5,233 nucleotides of DNA from JBLIAZ01 sp047632015 (GTDB taxonomy: Bacteria > Bacteroidota > Bacteroidia > Flavobacteriales_C > GCA-002722245): contig JBLIBC010000209.1 in assembly GCA_047632015.1 (NCBI GenBank), forward strand, positions 1 to 5,233, read 5' to 3'. Each line of letters opens with the position of its first letter. The stretch's first letter is position 1. The position numbers and the translations under genes are program-made. The notes under the pieces were generated by a model. It worked only from the letters and a program-made list of their open reading frames with translations, had not been told where the DNA came from and did not search any database. Positions 1-5,233 of this stretch are shown here, in pieces.

Positions 1-210
1 AATCATTGAATCAAAATACAACACCAAAGAATCCAAGCTAGCAGCCAAAGCATCCTTGTCACCATCTTCATCAAACGATTTTGTAAACGAACTATTTAAC
101 TTTTGAAAACCGTCAACTAACTCCTTTTCGCTTTTCAAATCCAATCCTGTTGAAACACCTCCACAAGAAACTAAAACTACTGCCATCAAGGCTACCATTA
201 CTTTTTTCAT
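1..210 (-). CDS. Predicted small lipoprotein, unknown function (5' part only, C-terminus beyond the left edge)
   Basis: The reading frame opens with ATG at 210-208 and stays open for 70 codons to the window edge, so the C-terminus is missing. Residues 1-16 form a lipoprotein signal peptide: MKK, a hydrophobic stretch, and a lipobox LVSC with Cys16 as the expected lipidation site, followed by GG. After cleavage it should be anchored in the inner or outer membrane. The mature part is hydrophilic, with a Lys/Glu-rich stretch (about 26-32), an acidic cluster DEDGDKD (47-53) and a Leu/Ser-rich segment that looks helical. I do not recognise the family. It starts 28 bp after the def stop on the same strand, so it could be co-transcribed with def. 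The gap shows no Shine-Dalgarno sequence, which is normal for Bacteroidota. It is the outermost gene here, so its length and function cannot be judged. Confidence 0.75.
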   Translation of the reverse strand, partial: MKKVMVALMAVVLVSCGGVSTGLDLKSEKELVDGFQKLNSSFTKSFDEDGDKDALAASLDSLVLYFDSMI

Positions 211-238
211 AATTGATTTTTTAATTGAATACTAAAGT

Positions 239-796
239 TTATTTTTTGGGAAACCTCATCCTATAATGAATTCGAACTTTCCCTTTTGTTATATCTGATA
301 ATTTTCCTTTAATCATCCTTTTTTTCATAGGATTAATTTTATCAATAAAAAGCACACCGTCAATGTGGTCGTACTCATGCTGTATTACTCTTGCTGCAAG
401 TCCTTCAAAAGACTCTTCGTGATGATTAAAATTTTCATCATAGTAGCTTATTTTTACTTTTGGCTGACGATTTACATTTTCACGAATGCCTGGAATACTT
501 AAACACCCCTCCTTGAATCCCCACTCATCACCATCCTCCTCAATAATTCGTGCGTTGATAAAAACTTTTTTAAAGTCCTTTAGTTTAGGCTCATCCTCTT
601 TAAATGGTTCAGCATCCACAATAAACAACCTGATAGCTTTACCAATTTGAGGAGCAGCTAAACCAACGCCCTCAGCTTCGTATAAAGTATCAAACATGTT
701 GTTAATTAAATCCTCCAGATCTGGATGATCTTTTTTAATGTCCTTGCACTCCACTCTGAGTACATTATCTCCGTATGCAACTATAGGTAATATCAC
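239..796 (-). CDS. def: Peptide deformylase
   Basis: Peptide deformylase is a cytoplasmic metalloenzyme that removes the formyl group from the N-terminal methionine of nascent proteins. All three family motifs are present in the 185-residue product: motif I GVGLAAPQIG (43-52), motif II EGCLS (97-101) and motif III QHEYDH (139-144). By family knowledge the metal ligands are Cys98, His140 and His144, and Glu141 is the catalytic base. The length is normal, and a basic tail (KKRMIKGK and onward) closes the protein. The start is GTG at 796-794. It is supported by the family-typical N-terminus (ILPIVAYGD) and by an in-frame TAA only six codons upstream with no other start codon between. The gene lies 66 bp downstream of ruvX, and a promoter match ends four bases before the GTG. 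It looks intact and functional. Confidence 0.97.
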   Translation of the reverse strand: MILPIVAYGDNVLRVECKDIKKDHPDLEDLINNMFDTLYEAEGVGLAAPQIGKAIRLFIVDAEPFKEDEPKLKDFKKVFINARIIEEDGDEWGFKEGCLSIPGIRENVNRQPKVKISYYDENFNHHEESFEGLAARVIQHEYDHIDGVLFIDKINPMKKRMIKGKLSDITKGKVRIHYRMRFPKK

Positions 797-800
797 CTTA

Positions 801-830
801 CAAAAATAGCATTATTCCCCGATTTTACAA
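801..830 (-). promoter_or_regulatory. Predicted Bacteroidota promoter for def
   Basis: On the minus strand there is TTG (830-828), a 19-base spacer and TATTTTTG (808-801). This is an exact match to the TAnnTTTG -7 element, with a spacer in the usual range for the Bacteroidota primary sigma factor. It lies in the 66-bp ruvX-def gap. The -7 box ends four bases before the def GTG codon, so the expected transcript start falls at or next to the start codon. The function is inferred from the motif match and spacing only. Confidence 0.6.
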
Positions 831-862
831 GAGTTAACCGCAGTTTACGCACTCTAAAAGTG

Positions 863-1276
863 TCATTTTTTTTGCTCCATGTACGATTGCAAAATAATAG
901 TGGCACTTATTGCATCCACCAACCCCTTGTTTTGCCTTTTCTTTTTACCCATTCCAGACATCGAAATAGCTTGCTTTGCCAACTTTGAAGTAAACCTCTC
1001 ATCCACCCTGTCTATTTGAACACCAGGCAACTTCCTACCTATATGTACCGCGAATTCATTAATAACTTTAGACGAATCCGTTTCCTCATTTTTTAACGTT
1101 TTCGGTTCACCAATAACCACAGCCTCAAGCTCATGATTTTTAGCGTACTCAAGAATAAAAGCAACAATTTTTGTGGAATGAATAGTATCCAATGGAGATG
1201 CAATTATTTGTAAATCATCCGTTTCAGCAACTCCTACTCTTTTTGTTCCGTAATCAATTGCTAAAATTCTACCCAT
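863..1276 (-). CDS. ruvX: RuvX/YqgF family Holliday junction resolvase-like nuclease
   Basis: This protein has the RNase H-like fold of the YqgF/RuvX family. Members are variously implicated in Holliday junction resolution and, in E. coli, in 16S rRNA 5'-end processing; they act in the cytoplasm. The 137-residue length is typical. Visible landmarks are the first strand ILAIDYGTKRVGVA (4-17) with the catalytic Asp8, VIGEP (54-58, corresponding to the usual VVGLP), VDERFTS (91-97) with acidic residues of the active site, and KGLVDAISATIIL (117-129) with the last acidic residue Asp121. The ATG at 1276-1274 gives the family-standard start MGRILAIDYG. It is the first gene of the minus-strand group, divergent from the TsaC-like gene with 49 bp between the starts. 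I found no convincing promoter of its own in that gap. The gene looks intact. Confidence 0.95.
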   Translation of the reverse strand: MGRILAIDYGTKRVGVAETDDLQIIASPLDTIHSTKIVAFILEYAKNHELEAVVIGEPKTLKNEETDSSKVINEFAVHIGRKLPGVQIDRVDERFTSKLAKQAISMSGMGKKKRQNKGLVDAISATIILQSYMEQKK

Positions 1277-1291
1277 AATAATTTAACTTTG
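1258..1291 (+). promoter_or_regulatory. Predicted Bacteroidota promoter for the tsaC-like/nfeD operon
   Basis: TTG (1258-1260), a 23-base spacer and TAACTTTG (1284-1291) match the form TTG-N-TAnnTTTG. The -7 element is exact, while the spacer is at the long end of the accepted range. The -33 part and spacer overlap the 5' end of the divergent ruvX coding sequence. A transcript starting a few bases after 1291 would have a leader of about 30 bases before the ATG at 1326. This is a motif-based prediction. Confidence 0.5.
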
Positions 1292-1325
1292 TATAGCTAA
1301 GGTAATTTTTTAGAATCGAACAACA

Positions 1326-1880
1326 ATGGAACAAACAGTGCAAAAAGCAGTTCAAACATTAAAAAATGGAGGAACCATTATATATCCTACCGAAACCATA
1401 TTAGGTATTGGTTGCTTGTCTTTGAACTCCGACTCAATTAACCAAGTGTTCAAAGTTAAAAAAAGAGACCCTAATAGAGCTATGTTAGTTCTTGTGAGCG
1501 ACATGTCTATGATTGAACGTTATAAAAAAAACATCTCCCCCTTAGAAAGAGAAATGCTACTTTCAAAGGAACCAACTACCGTTATTCTTGACCATGTTAA
1601 TGGCTTTCCTACCGAATTAACTGGAATCAACAGTTCCCTAGCGTTTAGAATCACATCAAATCAACTGTGTTTAGAACTGATCAAATCCGTTGACCAACCT
1701 CTTGTATCAACGTCGGCCAATTTAAGTGGTGAAAAAGCAGCAATTAACTACCTTGACCTTACCGATGAATTAATAAATAAAGTAGATTTCGTACTGAAAA
1801 CAAAAATTAGCTCTACATTTCAAAAACCATCTAGGATAGTCAAAATAGAGCAAAACAAAGTCAAACTTATACGCAAATAA
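1326..1880 (+). CDS. tsaC: Sua5/YciO/YrdC family protein, probable L-threonylcarbamoyladenylate synthase
   Basis: This family makes threonylcarbamoyl-AMP from threonine, bicarbonate and ATP, the first step of t6A37 modification in ANN-decoding tRNAs. The 184-residue product is the short, single-domain (TsaC/YrdC) form, without the C-terminal Sua5 domain. Visible elements are GGTIIYPTETILGIGC (15-30), KVKKRDPNRAM (43-53) with Lys/Arg residues of the nucleotide pocket, SLAFRIT (104-110), VSTSANLSG (127-135) and PSRIVKI (168-174). The start ATG lies shortly after a promoter match, and the stop is only two bases before nfeD, so the two are almost certainly co-transcribed. Some positions differ from the family norm: GC is followed by Leu instead of the usual Asp (GCD), PTET is followed by IL rather than V/I-Y/W, and the C-terminal PSxI motif has Arg. 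Family membership is secure. The exact activity, TsaC proper versus a YciO-like paralogue, is less so. Confidence 0.88.
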   Translation: MEQTVQKAVQTLKNGGTIIYPTETILGIGCLSLNSDSINQVFKVKKRDPNRAMLVLVSDMSMIERYKKNISPLEREMLLSKEPTTVILDHVNGFPTELTGINSSLAFRITSNQLCLELIKSVDQPLVSTSANLSGEKAAINYLDLTDELINKVDFVLKTKISSTFQKPSRIVKIEQNKVKLIRK

Positions 1881-1882
1881 TC

Positions 1883-3223
1883 ATGAAAAAAATCACTGTA
1901 TTTTTAGCACTCATATTAACCTGCAGCTTGTCTTTTTCTCAGCAAAAAACAGTTTACAGTTTTGAAATACTCGAGGAAATTGATGCTCCGGCGTGGCGAA
2001 AAACTAAATTATCTATTGACGAAGCTGAAAAACTCAAAACCGATTACATCATTTTACACATGGATACTTATGGAGGTCGTGTTGATTTTGCAGATTCTAT
2101 CAGATCAAAAATTTTAAATGCAACCATCCCTGTATTTGTATTCATTGAAAACAACGCTGCCTCTGCAGGCGCTTTAATATCTATTGCCTGTGACAGCATA
2201 TACATGTCACCAGGATCAACAATTGGAGCGGCGACAGTTGTGGATCAAGACGGGAACGTGGCACCCGAAAAATACCAATCTTTTTTTAGAGGAAAAATGA
2301 GAGCAACAGCAATTGAAAACAACAGAAACCCAGATATTGCAGAAGCCATGGTTGATCCAAAAATGGTGGTGGACAGCATCGTAGACAACGAAACACTAAT
2401 AACATTTACTGTTGACGAAGCTATTAAACACCATTATTGTGAAGGAAAGGTTTCATCAGTCAAAGAAGCTCTGGAACATGCAGGGATTGTTGATTACAAA
2501 ATCATTGAACACAAAGTAACTGCGCTCGAGAAAATCATCTTGTTTTTAATAAATCCAGCAGTTAGCGGCATTTTAATAATGCTAATCATGGGCGGCCTGT
2601 ACTTTGAATTTCAATCCCCGGGTGTTGGATTCCCTGGAGCAATTGCGCTAATTGCAGCATGCCTGTTTTTTGCCCCGCACTATTTGCACGGACTGGTTGA
2701 TCATTTTGAAATTATTTTAATATCCGTAGGACTGCTGCTTATAATGTTGGAAACATTTGTAATTCCAGGCTTTGGCGTAGCTGGAATTGGAGGTGGAATT
2801 TTAGTGGTGGCAGGATTGGCATTCAGTTTAATCGGTCAAGTACCTACTGACTACGGATTCACTGTTCCAGATTTTTCTCGCCTCTCATATGCCTTGTCAA
2901 TTGTGGTTGTTGCCATCGCTTCAGGACTTTTTTCTTCCATATACTTAACTAGTAAATTTTTGCAAGAAAAGGGATCTTATGGGCAAAAATTCGTTCTCAA
3001 TAAAACCCAAGAAAACGAAAGAATAACACTGGAAAACAACATTCCTTTCGACTCATTGATTGGTAAAATTGGAATCACAGCAACTCCTATGCGACCTGCT
3101 GGTAAAATAGTAATTGATGAAAAACAATACGATGCCATTTCCTCCCACTCTTTCATCGAGTCAGGCGTCCAAGTTACTGTCACAAGTTCGTCAAACAGCC
3201 AGTTGAAGGTTGTAAAAGTATAA
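1883..3223 (+). CDS. Long-form NfeD family protein: ClpP-class membrane serine protease with C-terminal OB-fold domain
   Basis: Domains in order: an N-terminal signal peptide (about 1-19, ending SFSQ); a ClpP/SppA-like protease domain (about 22-205); about five hydrophobic segments (roughly 216-239, 251-267, 276-295, 298-318, 334-356); and a C-terminal NfeD OB-fold-like domain (about 390-446). The protease domain has MDTYGGRVD (60-68, the glycine pair near the oxyanion hole) and NAASAGALIS (91-100), with Ser94 as expected nucleophile. Lys138 in FFRGKMRATA fits the catalytic base of a Ser-Lys dyad by comparison with the Pyrococcus 1510-N protease. NRNPDIAEAMVD (147-158) is a family signature. 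It should sit in the cytoplasmic membrane with the protease outside, and family members are linked to membrane quality control with flotillin/stomatin partners. ATG is used two bases after the previous stop. The 446-residue length is normal and the gene looks intact. No flotillin-like floA gene follows, although that arrangement is common. Confidence 0.93.
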   Translation: MKKITVFLALILTCSLSFSQQKTVYSFEILEEIDAPAWRKTKLSIDEAEKLKTDYIILHMDTYGGRVDFADSIRSKILNATIPVFVFIENNAASAGALISIACDSIYMSPGSTIGAATVVDQDGNVAPEKYQSFFRGKMRATAIENNRNPDIAEAMVDPKMVVDSIVDNETLITFTVDEAIKHHYCEGKVSSVKEALEHAGIVDYKIIEHKVTALEKIILFLINPAVSGILIMLIMGGLYFEFQSPGVGFPGAIALIAACLFFAPHYLHGLVDHFEIILISVGLLLIMLETFVIPGFGVAGIGGGILVVAGLAFSLIGQVPTDYGFTVPDFSRLSYALSIVVVAIASGLFSSIYLTSKFLQEKGSYGQKFVLNKTQENERITLENNIPFDSLIGKIGITATPMRPAGKIVIDEKQYDAISSHSFIESGVQVTVTSSSNSQLKVVKV

Positions 3224-3257
3224 TTGTAATGAAATTCCTTTTCCTACTCACAATTTT

Positions 3258-3278
3258 CTTAACTAAATTTGAGTTAAG
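3258..3278. repeat. Perfect 7-bp inverted repeat with a promoter-like box in its loop
   Basis: CTTAACT (3258-3264) and AGTTAAG (3272-3278) are perfect reverse complements separated by the 7 bases AAATTTG. The arms are AT-rich and no run of T follows, so this is not a convincing intrinsic terminator for nfeD. The left arm shifted by one base, TTAACTA (3259-3265), is also a perfect complement of TAGTTAA (3283-3289), so two mutually exclusive hairpins are possible in RNA. A related direct copy GAGTTAAG (3271-3278) / GAGCTAAG (3294-3301) is repeated 23 bases apart. It could be an operator around a promoter, or an RNA switch. In AT-rich DNA, chance is also possible. Confidence 0.45.
3264..3271 (+). 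promoter_or_regulatory. Candidate -7 box (TAAATTTG) for the AsmA-like gene
   Basis: TAAATTTG is an exact match to the Bacteroidota -7 consensus TAnnTTTG and lies 62 bases before the TTG start of the AsmA-like gene, in the same direction. No TTG is present 17-23 bases upstream, so the -33 element is missing or degenerate, and this is only a candidate. The box sits in the centre of the inverted repeat at 3258-3278, the geometry expected of a repressor site blocking a promoter. Confidence 0.3.
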
Positions 3279-3333
3279 TCTATAGTTAATCCTGAGCTAA
3301 GCTTTACACCTTCTACAACTGAAAATACTGACT

Positions 3334-5233
3334 TTGAGAATCTTTAAAAAAATATTAATTTGGTCTACAGTAGCATTTCTGTTGTTTATTAGCGCAGGGG
3401 CAATAGTCACCATGTTTTACGCTGACAAAATGGAAGCGATGGTTATCAATGAATTAAATCAAAAACTAAGCAGACCTGTTGAAATAAAAGACATCAACTT
3501 TTCATTTTTAAGCAAATTCCCAAAAGCCTCCGTTGAAATTAAAAACATCACTGTACAAGGGCTTAAAAAAAGTGATGGTCCTTTTATTAAAGCTGAAAAA
3601 CTGTACCTCTCATTTAATTTAATGTCCTTAATAAGGGACGAGATGGTCATCAACGAAATTACAATCGAGGATGCTACCGTTAATATATACATTGACAATA
3701 ATGGACAAGTAAACTACTTAATATTCAAAGAAAAAGCCGACACAAGCGCTCCTGGAATCTTAAATATCGAAGAAGTTAATTTAGTAAATACCAAAATTTT
3801 TTATGAAGATGTAAGCATTGATTTTAAATTGAAAACACATTCTTTTAACAGCAAGTTTGAGGTTAACTTATCCAAAGACAAATTGATTAATTGCAAATGG
3901 GAAGGAGTAATAAATAAGCTGGTCTCAAATTCGTACTCCGTGGAAAATATTCCTATTAAAGGAAATGTCGATATTGAAATAACTGACAAAATCATAAAGT
4001 ACTCATTTTCAAAAGGAAAAATAATTACAATTCCACTAATAGTTAACGGTAGTTACAACCGTGAAAAAGGCTTAAATACTACTAGTTTTGAACTCAAAAA
4101 CGGAGACATCAAACACATCTTACTACTGCTTGATGCTAAATCTCAAAAAGAATTACTCAAGTATAAAATGACAGGTAAACTGTCAACTAAAGGCGTCATA
4201 AAAGACACTCCTTCACGCCTTACATCTCTTACCGGAAGTTTTAAAATTGAGAATGCTTTTATTCAAGTTACGGAGAAATTTCATTTACAAGGTGTTGGTA
4301 TCTTAACTGACCTAAATTGGGTAAATTTAAACAATTTAAACAATGCCAATTTCACGATTAAAGATTTTAAAGTAAAAACGGGAGAAAGTGAACTAAAAGG
4401 ATCCGGTACGGTGAAAGGAATTAAAAAACTAAAATCTAATCTTCACATGGAAGGAAGTCTCGATATACCATTTTTAGTAGATAAAATTTCAAAAGACCAG
4501 CTAAAAGTTTCCTCAGGTAAAATGATTTTCAACTCGGATATAGCAGGGGAATTTGGTGAATTATTAAAAAAGAAACCATCGAGTTTCAAAAACTTCACCT
4601 CTACAGGTGATATTAGTGTGGAAAACCTCAGTTTCCTGTCCAAAGAAATTACCGACCAGTTTTCAAACATCAATGGAAAAATTCACTTTGATAATGAAAA
4701 AATCCTTTTGGATAATTTCTCAGGAAAAATTAACAGCAGCAGATTCACTTTAGACGGCTATCTATATGACTACCTTAAAGAAGATGAAACTTTAAGCATT
4801 GATGCAAAGCTTACGGCAGACAAGTTAATCCTCGAAGAATTCATTGATGATGAAAACAATTCAAAATCGGATACAGCTTACAGGTTTAACTTACCAAGGA
4901 ACTTGAACCTCAACTTAGAGGTTGCTATAAAACAATTCAATTTCAGAAAATTTGATGCATCTGACGTTAAGGGACGTGTGGTATTAGCAAACCAAGTTCT
5001 TAGTTTCAACCCCGTATTTTTTAACTCTTGCGAAGGTGACATGAGCGTAAAAGGGAGAATAATAGGAATTTCCAAAGAAAAGGTAATTTTCGAAGGGCGA
5101 TTGAACCTGAACGACATCAACATCAAAACTGCATTTTACCAAATGGAAAATTTCGGTCAAGAATTTTTATTGGACAGGCATTTGTCCGGTGCATTAAACG
5201 CTGGAATTTATTTGCACGCACAATCTGACAAAG
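3334..5233 (+). CDS. AsmA-like family inner-membrane protein (5' part, runs off the right edge)
   Basis: An open frame runs from after the TAA at 3298-3300 to the window end with no stop. The best start is TTG at 3334, giving MRIFKKILIW followed by a membrane segment (about 8-28). The first in-frame ATG codons (3412, 3430) would delete that segment. 633 residues are visible. The N-terminal part is AsmA-like: NQKLSRPVEIKDINFSFLSK (42-61), FPKASVEIKNITVQG (62-76), then AEKLYLSFNLMSLI (87-100), INEITIEDATVNIYID (106-121) and GQVNYLIF (124-131). The rest is rich in beta strands with repeated short FxIxxF/GxI patterns, as expected of the long groove-like repeat proteins of the AsmA/TamB type. Members have one N-terminal transmembrane helix and a large periplasmic part, and are implicated in outer-membrane lipid homeostasis. 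It is 110 bp downstream of nfeD on the same strand. Bacteroidota relatives are usually much longer than the part seen here. Membership is clear, but the specific role is unknown. Confidence 0.88.
   Translation, partial: MRIFKKILIWSTVAFLLFISAGAIVTMFYADKMEAMVINELNQKLSRPVEIKDINFSFLSKFPKASVEIKNITVQGLKKSDGPFIKAEKLYLSFNLMSLIRDEMVINEITIEDATVNIYIDNNGQVNYLIFKEKADTSAPGILNIEEVNLVNTKIFYEDVSIDFKLKTHSFNSKFEVNLSKDKLINCKWEGVINKLVSNSYSVENIPIKGNVDIEITDKIIKYSFSKGKIITIPLIVNGSYNREKGLNTTSFELKNGDIKHILLLLDAKSQKELLKYKMTGKLSTKGVIKDTPSRLTSLTGSFKIENAFIQVTEKFHLQGVGILTDLNWVNLNNLNNANFTIKDFKVKTGESELKGSGTVKGIKKLKSNLHMEGSLDIPFLVDKISKDQLKVSSGKMIFNSDIAGEFGELLKKKPSSFKNFTSTGDISVENLSFLSKEITDQFSNINGKIHFDNEKILLDNFSGKINSSRFTLDGYLYDYLKEDETLSIDAKLTADKLILEEFIDDENNSKSDTAYRFNLPRNLNLNLEVAIKQFNFRKFDASDVKGRVVLANQVLSFNPVFFNSCEGDMSVKGRIIGISKEKVIFEGRLNLNDINIKTAFYQMENFGQEFLLDRHLSGALNAGIYLHAQSDK

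Larger units (their letters stand above)
3229..3285 (+). other. 18-codon reading frame starting like a signal peptide (leader peptide or gene remnant)
   Basis: An ATG five bases after the nfeD stop opens an 18-codon frame ending in TAG at 3283-3285. It encodes MKFLFLLTIFLTKFELSL, a short basic and strongly hydrophobic stretch like the first half of a secretory signal peptide. The spacing to nfeD is what one would expect of a translationally coupled next gene. It lies in the same phase as the downstream AsmA-like gene but is separated from it by the TAG and by TAA at 3298-3300. It could be the remaining 5' end of a lost secreted-protein gene, a short translated leader, or chance. Nothing in it proves translation. 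Confidence 0.25.

Noticed and set aside
52..72. Acidic stretch DEDGDKD in the small lipoprotein as a calcium-binding (EF-hand or thrombospondin type 3) motif
   Set aside because: It occurs once only, lacks the glycine and glutamate positions of an EF-hand loop, and is not repeated in the visible part.
210..228. Direct repeat TAATTGA (210-216 and 222-228) before the lipoprotein gene
   Set aside because: Two short AT-rich copies 12 bases apart in an AT-rich spacer are easily explained by chance.
831..854. Imperfect inverted repeat in the ruvX-def gap as a terminator
   Set aside because: The arms pair only in short interrupted blocks and no T-run follows on either strand at the right place.
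1292..1323. ruvX promoter on the minus strand (TTG at 1323-1321, TAGCTATA at 1299-1292)
   Set aside because: The -7 candidate matches only four of the six defined positions of TAnnTTTG, so it is not strong enough to annotate.
2977..3183. 68-codon minus-strand open frame inside nfeD
   Set aside because: It lies opposite the conserved C-terminal region of NfeD, has no recognisable motif, and is a shadow of the real coding strand.
3258..3289. Intrinsic terminator after nfeD
   Set aside because: The stem is only 7 bp and AT-rich, and no T-run follows either possible hairpin.
3459..5126. Four minus-strand open frames (3459-3698, 3801-3995, 4443-4673, 4878-5126)
   Set aside because: All lie opposite the continuous AsmA-like frame, have low-complexity Ser/Leu/Ile-rich translations typical of antisense shadows, and have no independent start or promoter signal.

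Overview
The window looks like chromosomal DNA of a low-GC member of the Bacteroidota, most likely the class Flavobacteriia or a close relative. Four things point that way. The protein sequences are of Bacteroidota type (deformylase opening MILPIVAYGD, long ClpP-class NfeD, AsmA-like protein). No gene has a Shine-Dalgarno sequence at the usual spacing. The intergenic DNA carries matches to the Bacteroidota promoter form TTG-N(about 17-23)-TAnnTTTG. A neighbouring small lipoprotein has a lipobox. I see no rRNA, tRNA, CRISPR array, insertion sequence or phage gene.

Left half (1-1276), minus strand: ruvX (863-1276), then def (239-796), then the start of a small predicted lipoprotein of unknown function (1-210, running off the left edge). 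The ruvX-def gap contains a strong promoter match ending just before the GTG start of def, so def may have its own, possibly leaderless, transcript.

Right half (1284-5233), plus strand: a promoter at 1258-1291 faces away from ruvX. It is followed by a YrdC/TsaC-type threonylcarbamoyl-AMP synthase homologue (1326-1880) and, two bases later, a long-form NfeD membrane serine protease (1883-3223). A 110-bp gap follows. It holds an 18-codon reading frame that begins like a signal peptide, an inverted repeat, and a perfect TAnnTTTG box in the repeat's loop. A large AsmA-like inner-membrane protein then starts at a TTG codon (3334) and runs off the right edge.

Functionally this is a housekeeping cluster: N-terminal protein maturation (Def), RNA or DNA processing (RuvX), tRNA t6A37 synthesis (TsaC-like), and membrane or envelope maintenance (NfeD, AsmA-like). 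I do not see a new multi-gene system. The points most worth checking are the small regulatory-looking region before the AsmA gene, the possible leaderless def mRNA, and substitutions at conserved positions in the TsaC-like protein.
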